Positions 21,571 through 34,985 of a stretch of DNA of 64,000 bases are shown one piece after another. Numbering within the stretch: the stretch's first letter is position 1; each line of letters begins with the position of its first letter. Origin of the DNA: Nymphaea colorata. Its lineage: Eukaryota > Streptophyta > Magnoliopsida > Nymphaeales > Nymphaeaceae. The position numbers were made by a program, and so were the translations under genes. A model generated the notes under the pieces. It ran no database searches, was not told the origin of the DNA, and was given only the letters and a program-made list of their open reading frames with translations. The stretch covers positions 8,814,972 through 8,878,971 of the forward strand of contig NC_045146.1 of the NCBI RefSeq assembly GCF_008831285.2, read 5' to 3'.

Positions 21571-24210
21571 AGAGCCTTTCTGCTAACTCTTCTTCTTCTT
21601 CTTCACAAACTTTGGACATGGGCTGTAGAAGGCTCCCCTTTGCAGTCATGAAATCCAATGCACCTTAGAAGAGAAAAAAATTAGAGAGAGAAAATGAAAA
21701 CACAAAATCAATAAAGAAAATAGCATAACTTACCTTAGAAGAGAAAAGAATTAGAGAGAGAGTTGGATGTCCCCCTCCTTGAGCTATTTATGGCTTTGGA
21801 GAGGGACCCAAATCTGGGAATGTCCCTTCTAGAGGATCCTCAAAAGATTAGATTTTTGACAAGTGTCCAAAGATCTATAGATTAGGTTTTTAACACATTC
21901 TCCCTTGAGAAAAGGTAAGATAATTGAAAAGTGTCTCCTATCTAAAAAAATAGGTGGCTGACATGTGATACCAGCTAAAAGATTAGGTGGCTGGCATGTG
22001 ATGTTCATCTAAAATATTAGATGCTGACGTGCTAGTGCCTCATGAATTTGGATCTGAGGTTTTCATTTAGATATAGACTCGGATCATGATCTCGTTCTAG
22101 AACAAGATCTGAAGAAGAATTTGGATCTACGACTTGGATTAAAAATCTAGTTTGAGATATGGATTTAGATAGCTGGATTTGAAGATTGGACATATAGAGT
22201 TAGATTTGAAGCAAAGATCATGGATTTAAAATATGATAAGTGGGTATGGATCAAAGGTTTGAGCCTGGTGTGCCCAAACTGAGCTCAGTCTCGAATAGAT
22301 GGGCTCAAAGCCAATGCTTATAAGGTTGACCTAGTCGGGTTCAATTTAGTGGGGCATGCCATGCTTCATTGAAATCCTCAATTTTCCATTGGAAAATCAC
22401 ATTTTTTTAAATTGGCCAAGGGTTTTTTAATGTAAGAATGAAAATGTGAAGTTGTAACATGAGAAACAATGATTTTGGGACTGCCTATGCTGATTAAACA
22501 CATTAGTCCTCCGTTCAAGTGATCATGAATCCATCTACATGACTATATAGGAAATGGGACTCTTGATCATCCAAATAATCAGCTCAAAAGTCACTAGCTA
22601 TAGTGTCCAGAAATAAATAATGGGTGGAAAACTATGATTATGCTCAATTGTAGATAGAATTTTCCAAACTTAAAGTAAGAATACTTAGATCAAGCATTGA
22701 AGAACATGATCTCAGCTCAGTTCGAGCCGACTCACTCTAATCATGTAGAACTAGTGTCCAAACATATGGGGAAATGATTTGTCATTTTCACAAAATGACT
22801 GGTGGAATTTGGGAATTCAAACTTGAAAACTGTCAGTGCTATAAATACTCTGGTAATATTGGGGAGATCCTTTTGTGGTTGTTATCAAGTCTATACATAT
22901 TTTGAAGGGAAAAATGATGGAAAACTAAGAAAATAACCAATTTTTGAAACATTTCTAGTCAAATTTAAGTTGGTAAAACTTGTTTTCATGATTTTTGATG
23001 ACTCATAAAGATGAAAATAACATTAATTGATCATGGATAAAGTAATTCTTTGGATTTCCATGACTATTCTACAAAATCATGGAAAAATGGGTTAAAATAG
23101 GGGTAATCAATGCAAAATGGTCATTTTTTGGGAGCGATAACTTGGTTCTCTTGATCTGGGTGTCTAATGCCTAGGGTATATGATTTTCTGTAGGGTGAAT
23201 TATGGTCCCTACATTTGAAATACACTTAGAATAATCAGTTCAAAGTTCCACTCATGAAGGGTAAAATAGTCATTTGACTTGTAAAAAATTTTGGACCCCT
23301 CTTTACTACTAAGCTGGTGAAAGTTGTATTTAGTGACAAAGACAAAACACATCAAATTTCGTAAAATTTAAATAAAATGCCCCAGTATGAGGGAAAGTTC
23401 CCAGTTTATGAAAACGATAAATTGATGGTTCTTGAGAAATCTTGATTTTAAAAAACTTTTTATGATTTATGAAAATATTTGGACAAAACCTCTGCTCCCC
23501 TAAAAACTAAAGATGCCCTAAATGCCACTAGGTAAACATTATGAAAAGTTTCTATTTCAAGACATTGTTCAAACTTGAAGATGCCCCTGTTTAAAAACTA
23601 AGCCAATGTTGTGAAAAGGGACATTGTGTATGTAAGAAGGATATGCTCCAAGCGATGGGTGTTTGTATATGACGAGTATGCCCATAAGGATGAGTTCTTG
23701 TAACATTGAACATTTTATAACAAAGTTATGCTCTTTTTGAACATAATATCCTTTTACAAACCTATTTAGATCCTTTAATATTTTTGAGAGTTAGAGATTT
23801 TTCTAATCAAAGTTCTGGTTATTAAATCAAGTTCTTCTTCATTGGCATTCCATGGTCTTTCAAAATATATGCTCTCCATTTCATAGAATGCCATGTAAAG
23901 GAGCAATTATTGACCTGGTGGTTTCCTGTTCACAAGGAATCTCATGAAAACTATAGGAAAACTTTTGGTCTGAGCAAATTTTGCCTCTCTAGTAGGCACT
24001 CTTTATTTCATTTCTTTTTTTCTTTTTTTACTTTGGCCACTTTGGCTCTTGATATTTCTTTTGTTCTTTTCTTTTGCTAAGCTGATTTTCACCTATAGAA
24101 GAAATAATCTACCATGGCATAGGATAGAACGGGACCCATGGCTTTGATGGTCATGTATAAATATGTTATATAAAATCTCATGCCTATTGGGCTTTCTATT
24201 GAACCCTATT

Positions 24211-27200
24211 TACATGTAAATTTTTTGCTCTACATGTAGACCATACAACTGAGATTTATTACATGTTCTCACCTTCGTTTTCTATATATAGGAATCTGGG
24301 AGACAAGACCTGACCTATCATTATGATGTCTGACCATTCGTGGCATCTTTGTTAGAGGTAATCAGACCAAGGATTAGATTTTATATTTTAATAGGTATGA
24401 ATTAGATGTCATTCAAATCCTAAGAAAACAAATACATTTTGAATTAAAATCTGATTAGGTCGTAAAAAAATAAGACTTGTGAATTGGGAAAATTCAAAAT
24501 GAGACTTTGTTCATGTTCGGCTCATCATTGATCCATGCAAGCGAATCTATGTCTGACAAGTACACATGCAACTAGATTACGCATAGTCAATATGTGGTTT
24601 CTAAGATTTGTGATCCAAAGTCAAATCCAAACTCACCTCATGGATCAGCTTGATTTATAATCTAGGCTTCTTGATCCACACTTGTAATAGGCATTCAGGT
24701 TGTAGGGTTTACTTTAGGCTGACTAGGTTTTAAAGTAAACTTTATGGTTCAACATTATAAAATGATATCTAAAATCCAAATCCTTGAAGTTTGATCCATA
24801 TTATCTGATCCAAAATTTGAATTTAATGCCTACAATAGTATGATCCATATTTAATTTTAATACTGTTACGAAATTTGAATCTAATTTTTTGGGTTTGATA
24901 TCATCTTTGTTCAAATCCTAAATCCAATGCACCATGAGATCCAAAATTTAAAATCCAATAATACTTGTTTGAGGTTTGATAATTTGGACCTAGATTTAAC
25001 AAAGCTTGATATAATGAGGGTTTCATACTAGTGGTCAACCTGGTTTGGATTAGAGTTTAGTCAACCTCTCTATTGCATGATCAAATCACGGTTCCTTGTA
25101 GAGGACTTAATGGTAAGCCATAATTAAGCATTAGACCCTAGAAGTGGATTCTAGGGCCAGTCTACATTAGACCCTAGAAGACTTGGGCATGGGTTCACTT
25201 TAGGTTTAGACCTTGACTATTCATGCACCTAGGTTTTTAGAAAACACAGTTTAAAAAGAGGTTTTATTTGAAAAATGCATTTGAAAATTTTTATTCTTGA
25301 AAGTGGGTTCATGTAGAGATTAGACAGGGCTAGATGTTCTTATGCTAGGGCTATTGCTGCACAGTACGGTACTAGGCACACAAACCTAATTTCTACATGA
25401 ATCCTACGTCTAATGCGTATTTGGAATCTAATTTATATTGATCCTAGATATGCTATCAGTATGCAAAAAAGGAACTATAGGTTTGAACATGCATTTAAAA
25501 AAATATATATTATAAAAAAAAATTGAATATGAGATGAAAGAGAGGTAGACAAAGGAGTGACATATCTGACACTACATCCCTAGCAAAAATTTAAATTGTA
25601 ATTCTAAGAAAGCTAGAAATTCTAAAACCTAAGCATGCTTAAAAGAAATTAAACTAACTAATAACTAAAAGCAGAAATAACCTAAGCTAATCATGCTAAA
25701 GCATAAAAGAAAAATCTAAGACAACGAGGAAAGAAAAAGAACTAAACTAAAAATAAAGAATAGAAGAAGAAGGGAAAAGAAATTACATGAGGTGCAGAAA
25801 ACATGGACCAAGCCTAGTCCCACATCCCATGCTTTAGTTTAATTTTATCCTTAGGTGAGAGCAACTGCAATCTATTCTGTCCTTGGTTGTAGATCTGAAT
25901 TACTTGTTTTATAACTATAATGAAAAGGAGATTTCAAATTGGGGCTTTGAAGATCTGAAAGTGATAAACTTGATGAATTTAAGTATACATGGCATACAAT
26001 CCTAGGTTCAAGTGGAGAATATGGATCAAAATAAAATGATTGGCATGCCCTTGGGTGTGATGTGGGATTGAAACAGGCTGCAAATCATGGACTTAATTTG
26101 AGCTAAGGCTCCAAGAATCACAGAAATCCGTAAACTAAGGCATATATGTCACAAGCTCAATGCTTGTGTAGACGAACATGGCTCAAAAGAAAAGGATTGT
26201 TTTGCCCCTATGTATAGTTTTGGAACTCTAGGTGAGCTTGATCGATTTCTTTCAACCATCCTGTGTGGCCTACTTCTAGATTGACTTTAGTTACAAATTC
26301 AAAGAAAAAACCTTCTTGAATTTTCTAAAAAACAAATTTTCTAAGATTTTCAAGTTCAAAATGTCAAACTAGTGAGGGACTGAAAATCAAGTTATCATTG
26401 GAATTTCCATTGGTAGAGCTGGGGGTGGTTAGATCAACCATTTATTGATAAGTGTATGTTGAACAATTAAAAAAAAAATGATCTGATTTAACTAAAATAA
26501 GCTTGACAATTGTTTATAGAGTATATCAAGTAATACAAATTAGCTCTAAAACCTTGGGAACTGAAACTAGGATGGATCAATTCCAATTTCACTAACAAAA
26601 GATAGATTTATACATGATAAATATGATCTTAGCTCGGTTTCAGCTCACTCTATCAAGTTATGCTCAAATTCTACTCAAACCCTTAAAAAATAAGAGAGAG
26701 TGAGCTCCTTGGACTTCAAAATTAAATTAAACTCAAAATGGGATGAATGAACTCAATCCAAACTGAGAGAAGACAGATGTATATATGATAAATGTGATCG
26801 TAACTCAATTTCAGTTCACTCTATTGGATTGAGCTCAAATTCAACTCGGGCTCCTGAAAAAATGGGAGAGAGGGTGAGCTCTAAGACCTTCAGAACTGAA
26901 TTGAACTAAACCCGTGTGGACTATATTATGCTTTGACTATGCTTTGACCTTTCTAGATATGAAAGAGAGTGATCTAAGAGTTACTCCAAATCTGAAATTT
27001 GGTTTTGAGCAACTCAAAATAAGTGAAATAGCACTTTCTTTCTACCAAGGTAAATTTTCCTAAACCTAGCTAGACTTGAGGATATTTGACTGAGCTAAAA
27101 AATTATAGTTTTAGGTTCTGGTGAGCTTACTGAGCTAGGTTGAGCTTGTTTATGCTAGTCAAAAGGGCTGGTGAGTTGATTTTAACTACTCTTGGAGAGT

Positions 27201-28450
27201 GTTAGAACTAAGAATTACCTTATTTAGTTTTTTCTAAATCATTACTAGGGTTTATCCTATAAGGTGATTCTAGTGTAGGTATCAGGTGTCTAAATAAAGT
27301 AGGTTTAACCTAGTTTTCTGTGGTCAGCTCCTACATTTGAAATCACTTTTGGAAGCTCAATTCTAAATCTTCTTGTGAGGAGGTAAAGTAGTTATTTGCT
27401 TATTCTGAAAATTTTTTAATGTTTACAGATGTTCCTCTTTGCTATTAAGCCAATGAATGTTAGGCTTAGTGGCTATAATAAAATACATCAAATTTTGAAA
27501 AATAAAAATGCGCTTTTAGTGAAAAATTTTTGTTCTAGAAATTATGCATATTTTGCTCCAGTGCATGAAAGAGGTTTTTAGTGAAAAATGATAACATGCT
27601 TGTTTTAAACTTTGTTTGAAATGAAGATGCCCTAATTTCAAAAACTAATGCGAAAATGCTTAGTGTTTGTTCAAAACATCAGTCAAAAAGATGCCCTAAC
27701 CTAAAAATTGGTGCAACATTATGTAATGTATCTGTTTGGATTAAAACATGGTTTGGAATATGTTTATTCTGAAAAGTTTGTAAATGATGCTTATTCATGA
27801 TGCTTGATTTTAATGGTGCTTGTTTGAAAACTTGTTCAAAAGATGTTCTAGTGTATGTATTGATGTGATATCATGAAAGGTGTCTTTTTAGAAAAACTTA
27901 TTCAAAAACCTGTTTAAAATAAAAGATGCCCCATTTCAGGACTTGTTTGGCATTGTGAAAGATCTTTGCTAAGACATTGGTCATAAGTTTACCCTGGTAA
28001 GGTTGATTTTCAAGAAAATTCTTATGAAAGTTCATCATTTGGTGAAAAAATTTGTTGCCTTAAATTTTGTATCACATAGAGAAGCATGTGTGTGATCTAA
28101 CTCTTCTCAAAGGTTGGAATCTTTACTAATTAATGTAGTCAAGCTCTCTATAATGAACTCTTTATTCTCAAAATGTAAGTTTAAAAGAATCATTCTCAAT
28201 GTCATGGGGAATCTTATAAAGGAGCAGACATTATCTCGCTTGCTTCATGGTTTTGGGAGTCTTTGACGTCTCTATATGAGAACTTCAATCCTAAGGATCC
28301 TTTGCTTTTAGATAAACAGTCTTTCTTTTGTTTATTATTACTTTTTTGCTTTTGTTTTTGCAATTTTTTTTTATTTGACATTTGGGATCTTGATTTCAGT
28401 TCCGTTTTTGTTTCTTTTCTTTTCTCTGGCTGACCTTAACTATAAAATAC
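24211..28450. repeat. Large non-coding repeat family, copy 2
   Basis: Opens TTTACATGTAAATTTTTTGC, closely matching 31930, and runs through sections alignable with copy 1. Contains the degenerate GATCCAAAATCCAA type repeats at about 24610-24990, and several runs of GAGCTCAAATTC/GAGCTAGGTTGAGC style in 26640-27180. No ORF longer than chance is seen. Confidence 0.5.
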
Positions 28451-28929
28451 CTCACCACCCATAGGCGATCACAGAGCTCTACCACTTTGGTAAGTCTTAT
28501 GCAACTTTGTTGAGCTTTCAACCGATTTCATCTCATGGGTTCCCACTAGACAAAGAGGTTCATAAGTCCAAATCCAAATGCAAATTAATTTTATGCCCAC
28601 CTAGTACTCTAGATCAGTGATTTATAAGAACTACTACACTTGCTCCAAGCCCATCTCTCAGTACTTTTTTTACAATGTCATGTCTATTTCGCTCATATGA
28701 GTTTAGATCTTTGTTCTCAAATGGATTTTGTTGGATCTCTACATCCACATGGTCATCAAGGTTTACAGCATTTTATAAACTTTTGTTTCCTCAATTTCAT
28801 TGAATAGCTCCTCATAGTTTATATCATGGTTCTGTTGAGATTGTGATTATTCGATTTCTATTAAATCATTAATTCAAAAATACTTAATAGAAATTGAGAT
28901 CACATTGACATCTACTCAACTAGGATACA
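28451..28929. other. No gene recognised
   Basis: AT-rich spacer between the copy 2 repeat and the degenerate repeat array. Nothing coding is visible on either strand. Confidence 0.5.
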
Positions 28930-29740
28930 AAATGTGATAATTTAGCAAAGACTTTTTAACAAATGATGAAACTAGATTTTGAAATACTGTGCACTCTATG
29001 CACAAGTTCTTATATGCCTATATGAGCCAAAACATGACTACACATATATACCAAAGAGAAAAATTTGTGTGCATGTGAATGTTTGTGGACACTTGTGTGC
29101 ACCAGAACGTAAAATTCACATTGAAGCATGTGTACTTGTGTATCTTAGAGTATTAAATTATGTGTTGAATTGTGACTTAAATGTGTGAAGCACAAAATTA
29201 TGCAACGAACTATTTGTTTGTTGAAATACAAATTGTGTTTCGAAATGTAACTTGTGTGTGCCAAAACATGAAATTGCACATCAATGCATGGACTGATGTG
29301 TTGTGGTATGAAAAATATGAAACGAATAATCAAATTATGCACTAGAATTCAAAAATTGAAACTTGTAGGTATCAAAGCAAACAATCATGTACAAAGGACA
29401 AAAAAGTGTTTTGAAGCATGAAATCATGGGCCGAAGTATGAAAAGTTCACAAGTATGAAATCATCTACCCAAGCACAAAATTCACACACTGAAGTATGTA
29501 TGTTTGTATGTTTGTGGGTCTCATACCAAAGTACGAGTGCTTGTATGCTTATGGATGTTTGTAAATGAGTTTCCCTTTATAGAGTTTAAAAGTTCTACGC
29601 AAAAAAACATGAAATTAACTATTCTTGTGTGTATTCTAAAAGTTTTTGAAAACATTCACTTCCTGGGAACCATTCTAAAAAAATTTCACTTATGTGTGCA
29701 GAAGTTCTGGGAACACCTACTTGTGTAAGGAAAAAGTTTT
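28930..29740. repeat. Degenerate short tandem repeats
   Basis: Variants of GAAGCATGAAATCATG, CAAAACATGAAATTGCACAT and ACTTGTGTG recur many times with poor conservation. The small ORFs at 28979-29188 and 29504-29728 are products of this repetition and carry no domain. Confidence 0.55.
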
Positions 29741-29978
29741 GGAAATATTGATTTAAGTAGGCAAAAAGTTTTGGAAAAGTTCCACAAGTTATAAGTGCTT
29801 TAAAGTTCCTTGGTTTTAAAGTTTCTTGAGATTATTTTGATGTTTTAAAAACTAAAGATCATTTGGTCAAAAGATTTTATGTGGAGCTTAAAAGTATGTT
29901 GAAAAAATATTGGAAATTTTGTGGCCCTCAATCATAATGTCCTAGTTTAGGATGAATACCATGCCATGCCATGGAGAA

Positions 29979-29985
<7 letters not shown>

Positions 29986-30011
<26 letters not shown>
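29986..30011. repeat. GA microsatellite
   Basis: An uninterrupted run of about 12 GA units, after a shorter imperfect GAGAAAGAGAGAGAA run. Confidence 0.9.
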
Positions 30012-30169
30012 CCTGGCCACCAAATAAAAATCATTTATTGAACAAGAAAGGATCTGCACAATGAACAACATCAAAGTGCAATTTCATAGTATTTCCATAC
30101 TTAACAGAAGCTATTGTAGAAAAAGGATATCCTAATATTTCTCACAAAGTCTTTGTAGCTCTTAATTGA

Positions 30170-30300
30170 TTCACTTCAACCGGAAATCACTCATCAATAT
30201 AACCATGAGTGATGTGTCTCAACGCAAAGCAATCTTCAATGTTGTGTTTTATTGCTCTATGACACTTGCAGAACTAGTCCATTTGCTTGCCTTTGATTGA
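30170..30300 (-). pseudogene. Possible Ty3/gypsy gag relic (Tat/Athila-like zinc region)
   Basis: The minus strand reads FCKCHRAIKHNIEDCFALRH, matching the C-x2-H-x4-H-x4-C pattern with the EDC/FAL flank typical of the gag zinc region in non-chromodomain plant gypsy elements. Stops lie on both sides (one just before FCK, one after about 17 residues). Upstream on the same strand (30300-30850) similar broken coding-like sequence continues. It is an old fragment; the call rests on this one motif. Confidence 0.45.
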
Positions 30301-31926
30301 TGGTGAGTTTGGGAGTCTTGAGAACTTCAATATTTTTCAAGATAACATATGATTTAGTATCACCTCCATGGGTTGAATTAATAGTGTGAATTTGCAGCCA
30401 GTTGGGATGCTTGTCCTTGGGGCTCTTCTTGTTTTAGTCTCCTCCTTTAGATCTAGTGGCACTAATCCAGGTTTCCTACTTAAATTTTTTTTCTTGCTCA
30501 TTTATCATTCGCATTGAGATGATTCAAAAAAGGGACTTGTCCAGATATTGAATTCTGCTACATTCTTCTGAAGTGATCTAGTTTTATGTTTGGTGTTTTT
30601 CTATGCTCCTCTTATGTGGTTCTTCCACTTGAATTATTTCAAAAACTTTCTGGTTCTTGTTCACAAGCCTGGTTAGAAAGACTTCATCTGCTGCTAGATA
30701 TTCATTCCTCTTAGTGAATTAGTTTACCAAGTACCTTAGTGACAACTTCTCTTCACATACCTCCCCTTTTCACTTTGATGAGCTGAATTGGAGGATTGTT
30801 CTAATTTAAACATTGTCAATTGTTTTTTTAGAGGACCAACTAAAGTGAAAATTTTGACAAGACTTGGAAGATAATGAAATGGATAAAAACAATACTGCAG
30901 ATCATGATTTGACTATGAGGTAAGAATAGATAACATATGGGTGCACCATGACAACTTGTTCTACAAATGAAATGTTCAATGACAATATAAGGATGACAAG
31001 TAGACATGAAAGAAATCTTAATAGGACGGTTACCAGACTTGGTAAAGAGACAAACGTACCTAGGTCGACCTAATAGGTATGAATAATATGGGAGACAAGT
31101 TTGACCCAGATGGAACATCCTAGGGATGATATAAAGGATTGAAATTTGTACAAATATGGCCTTGTTTTGACAAGAGAAAACATAAGTCTCCTTTGAAATC
31201 CATGTCCAATTTTGAGGGAGGTATCATGCATTTTAATAGGAGCATCAAGCAAACATAGTGCACATAGTAATGCTTAGATAGCACTCCCTAATGACACAGC
31301 CTATCATGTAAATTTTTAAAAACAGAATCCTAAATCAAATCATCCAATATTTTAGATCATCAATAGTTCCATATACAAGATATGCCTATATATTTGGATG
31401 AAAAGTCCAATGTATGTGGCATAGATTCCTCCAAATGGGTTATAAAATTATGGACCCTTCATTCTCTTTGATCACTCACCAATATACTAGGCTATTGCCT
31501 TTGTATGGGTGTGGGGAGGGCCAATACCTGCCTCCAGTAGGTTGGTCTAGCCATTGAACTACCCCAAGTTAATGCATATAGGGAGTATTTCATGATACAA
31601 TGATTGGAACATTTGGGTAAAGGAAAATTTGGAAATTCATGAGCACATACACAATCAATTGGCTCTAATGCAATGTTAACTAAGATGGGGGTTAAAAGTA
31701 AGGGAGGGGCAAACATTATTTTCTGTCAATGCCTAAATTGAGAGGGGTTGCATGTATTTCTGAATCTAGGTGATTATGAGTGAACTCCATTCAATTCTAG
31801 ATCTTAACATAATCAAATCATGTGACACCGAGGTGGCTCCAAAGGTGAGATGACATTTAAGACTTACCATTTTAGGGCACGTAGTCTAGCCAGATAGGGA
31901 TAGGTCACATCATAGTCACCACTTAT
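30301..31926. other. No intact gene; probable retroelement relic
   Basis: Small ORFs at 30840-31118, 31070-31252 and 31492-31716 on the minus strand have no identifiable domain. The segment adjoins the gag-like relic and is likely decayed element sequence. Confidence 0.4.
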
Positions 31927-34370
31927 ATTTACATGTGAAATTTTTTGCTCTACATGTAGACAATATAAATGAGATTTAATTGTTTGTACTTGCCTTCATT
32001 TTCCATGTGCCGGAATCCGAAAGATGGGATCCAACTTGTCCATAAGAATTCTGACCATTCCTTACACCTTTTGACCAAGGACTATACTTTATGTTATAAT
32101 ATCGAAGAATTATATATCATCCAAATTCTAAGAAAGCAAACATGCAGTAAATTTGAAATAATGTGGTTTTTAAAATCTAATTGGATCATCAGAAATAGTA
32201 CTTGTGAACTGAAAAAAACTCAAAATGAGACTTGGTTCATATCTAGTTCAACATTGTTCCATGCAAACAAACTAAAGTCTAACATTTATGCATGCAACTA
32301 TATTATGCATAGTCAAGATTTTGCCTCTAAAGTTTATGAAATAAGGGATGTTATCCTAAAGGGATCCAAAGTCAAGTCCAAACTTACCTCATGGTCAGCT
32401 TGATTTAAAATCCAGACTTCTTTATCCAAACTTGTAATATGGATCTAAGATTCAAGCTTCACTTCAGGGCCGACTTGATTTTAGATTCAGATTTATGGTT
32501 CAAACTTATAAAATGATATCCAAGATCCAAGTTTCAGAATGCAAAATCCAAATCCTTAAAGTTTGATCCAAATCATTTAAGTGAAGATCTAGAAATTGAA
32601 TCTAATGTTTGAAATCCATATCTAGTTTAATACTATAATGAAATCTGAATCTAAATTTAGGGTTTGATATCATCTTTGTTCAAATCCTGAATTCAATTCA
32701 CTGTGAGATCCAAAAACTTAAAGTCCAATAATACTTGTTTGAGGTTTGATTGATATGGATCTATATTTTAATGAGGGTTTCATATTAGGGATCAACTGAT
32801 TGGATTAGAGTTCAATCAACCTAGGTAGGTTTGATCAAATCATGGTTCCTTGCAGCAAACTCAATGTCAGGTCATGGTTAAATATAGAGAGGTTTATATG
32901 GGCTGGCCAAGGATAGTTAGATCTACCAAACATGCCACTAAATCTGAGATTGATTAAGGATAGAAGACAAGTGTATTGAGTTTTGCCATGAGAGTTTTGG
33001 GGATTTCATTTAATTTAATGCAGCCTTCATATGGGTTAGTTGACCAGTTAGGGATTTGTTTAAGAGAACCCAAATTCAGGTTCATGTGGATTAGATGGGG
33101 CTATTAAAAGTCGAAAGTAGATTTTGCACCATACAAGTTGTAGGCAATATGAGGGTTTATCAAAGTGGTTAATTGATAGTAGTGCACTTGATACAGGATT
33201 AAGGGTTTAGTGTGAATCAAAATTATAATGGATGAATCAGAAATGTGTATCACTTTTTAACCAAAAGGTTTCTTACTCATTATATGGGTTTGTTCAGATT
33301 TGTCGACAATGAAATGATGAAAACCATGACTAATCTCTTACTTTTAGTATAGATCCTCACGTTCTCAATTTTGGAAGATGAGGGAATAGAATGCTCCTTG
33401 AGAGTGTGTTAACACCCCAAATTTTCTTACAATTTTACCAATGGAAATTTTGAAATTTTTTCCAAAACATCAGTCTAAAGCAATCCACTTCGATGCCTAG
33501 CCAATCCAATCCTAGGTCTAAGACTAGGAATCAAGCACAGTTTCAACTTTGACTACAAATCTTGGATTACAAGATCAAATTTCTTATCGAAACAAGGCCA
33601 AGAAACTGATTCTGGAATTCAATTTCAATGTGGATTTGAATCTTAACCCAAGCTAGGTTGAAATTTTAACTTATCCATACTAGAATTGGGCACTAAAATA
33701 TCCATGATAATTTTGGATAACTAGAACCTTAAATTCAAGGTTAACTCAAGTCAATTTGTATAATTTTACGAGAATGTGGTCTCATTAATTGAATCAAACA
33801 AAGTCAAAAAAAATTGATTTACTAAGAAATCAACTTGCATTCAGGGAGGAATCAATCAATTTGGCGCAGCATCCAAAACGTGATTCAAACTAGAATTAGA
33901 TCTATATTCTAGAATAAGTCGATGGACTTTGACTAAACTCACCGATCTCACACTTAAATAGGCTAGGTAGGCCCCACCAACTTCAAAAGTTTTAAGAGAA
34001 TTTGATTCTTATACTATATCTCCAATCCAAGAATCAAATTCTCCTTAGTAGGTTAAAATCCAGCTAAAAGAATAATTGGAGAGAATTTAAATTCTCCATT
34101 TCATTTCAAAACGAATTCAAGTCAATTAGGGAGAAGCTAATGCAATGTGTTTCTCCCTTTCTTGCTTAGAATTATTTTAGGAAGCTCCAACGAAAGAAAA
34201 ATAATATGAATCAAGGTAATCTAGGAACAACATGCTTGGAGCAAGGTCTTCCTTACTTTTAAAATTATTCTGGACAATTTTAAAGTTAACTTAAGAATTG
34301 AGGCTTTCTAAAGATGAAAGCTCAAGTTTTAAGCTTTGGAAATTCTAGAAATGGGTTGTAAAAGTTAGGA
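31927..34370. repeat. Large non-coding repeat family, copy 3
   Basis: Opens TTTACATGTGAAATTTTTTG and follows copy 2 closely for about 1 kb: TGAGATTTAATTG, GGAATCCGAAAG, ACCAAGGACTATA, CATGCAACTATATTATGCAT and the GATCCAAATCATTT style repeats. The ORF at 31969-32403 falls in this conserved block but has no domain, and the block is broken by stops in the other copies. Confidence 0.5.
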
Positions 34371-34379
34371 TTCAAGTAA

Positions 34380-34985
34380 TCAAAGGAGCCACCCAAATGG
34401 CCGTGCTCCTCGCCAAAATCTCTCTTGAAAAAAAATATATAGACCAGCTTAATTAAGCTGATCTGTTTGAAAAGACTTTGGAAACTAAAGAAGAGTCAAG
34501 TCAAAGCTGAATCCTTCTCTAAGCTAAGAGATGCCCAACCTAGGCGTGCTTTTCATATTTATACCCTCTTACAAGGGACTGTATCGGCATTGGGAAGCTA
34601 ATCCAGTTTCTCTAAAAGCACCGTCCAAAGAGCCGCCCAAATTGGGGGTGCTCTTCTCGTTACCAAAAGCCTTCTTAAAATGAAAATCGAAATTCTAAAC
34701 AAATCAGCACACGTAAAATGACCTGTTTCCAAGAAAAAGATTAAGGGAGCAGCTACAACAGACATGCTCCTCTTGGAAAAGCTCCAAATCAGAAAAGAGG
34801 ATTAGCCAAATTAGAAGCTAATCCCCTTTTCAGTAGTTCGTTAGAGGGGTAGCAGCAGCAAGAGTGCATTCTCTTCCCTCTTTTCTTTAAAAGTAAGCTA
34901 TCAAAAAACAAAAAGAAAAAGAAAGATTTGAATCAAGAGCTGCCCAGCCTTGGCATGCTCTTCAATCCTTCTTCCAAGAAGGCAA
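34380..34985. repeat. Degenerate repeat of about 90-140 bp, six copies
   Basis: A motif of the form GAGC(C/T)(G/A)CCCAAA..GG.(G/C)(G/T)TGCTC(C/T)TC occurs near 34382, 34525, 34629, 34747, 34850 and 34938, each followed by A-rich sequence with AAAAGCC/AAAAGATT. The spacing is 88 to 143 bp. No gene is seen; the minus ORF at 34933-35115 has no domain. Confidence 0.5.

Larger units (their letters stand above)
20051..21665. repeat. Direct duplication, 20051-21070 and 21071-21665
   Basis: Both copies share ATTAAAATGTCATC..., TTTTTGTAGATCGAAATTTA and AATAGAAAGCAAACGTTCAC, and end GGCTCCCCTTTGCAGTCATG, over about 590 bp with few differences. Copy 1 contains an extra segment of about 487 bp. The end of copy 2 is repeated once more in part near 21725. 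A GA microsatellite is longer in copy 2. Confidence 0.85.
17341..24110. repeat. Large non-coding repeat family, copy 1
   Basis: AT-rich DNA without a credible gene. The first kilobase (GGAATCTACGAGCG, then ATGAGATCCGACTATTCCTGG) is alignable by eye with 24280 and 31995. The section near 23140-23400 matches 27260-27510 (CCTACATTTGAAAT, ATCAAATTT), and 23920-24110 matches 28200-28440. A stretch at about 17690-18310 is a degenerate repeat of GATCTGAAATCCAA. The copy is enlarged by the duplication at 20051-21665. Confidence 0.55.

Noticed and set aside
21383-21658. ORFs with long Arg-Glu or Ser-Leu runs
   Set aside because: Direct translation of the GA microsatellite.
28930-29740. CRISPR-like or satellite array
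   Set aside because: Units are too degenerate and spacing too irregular, and the DNA is plant nuclear.
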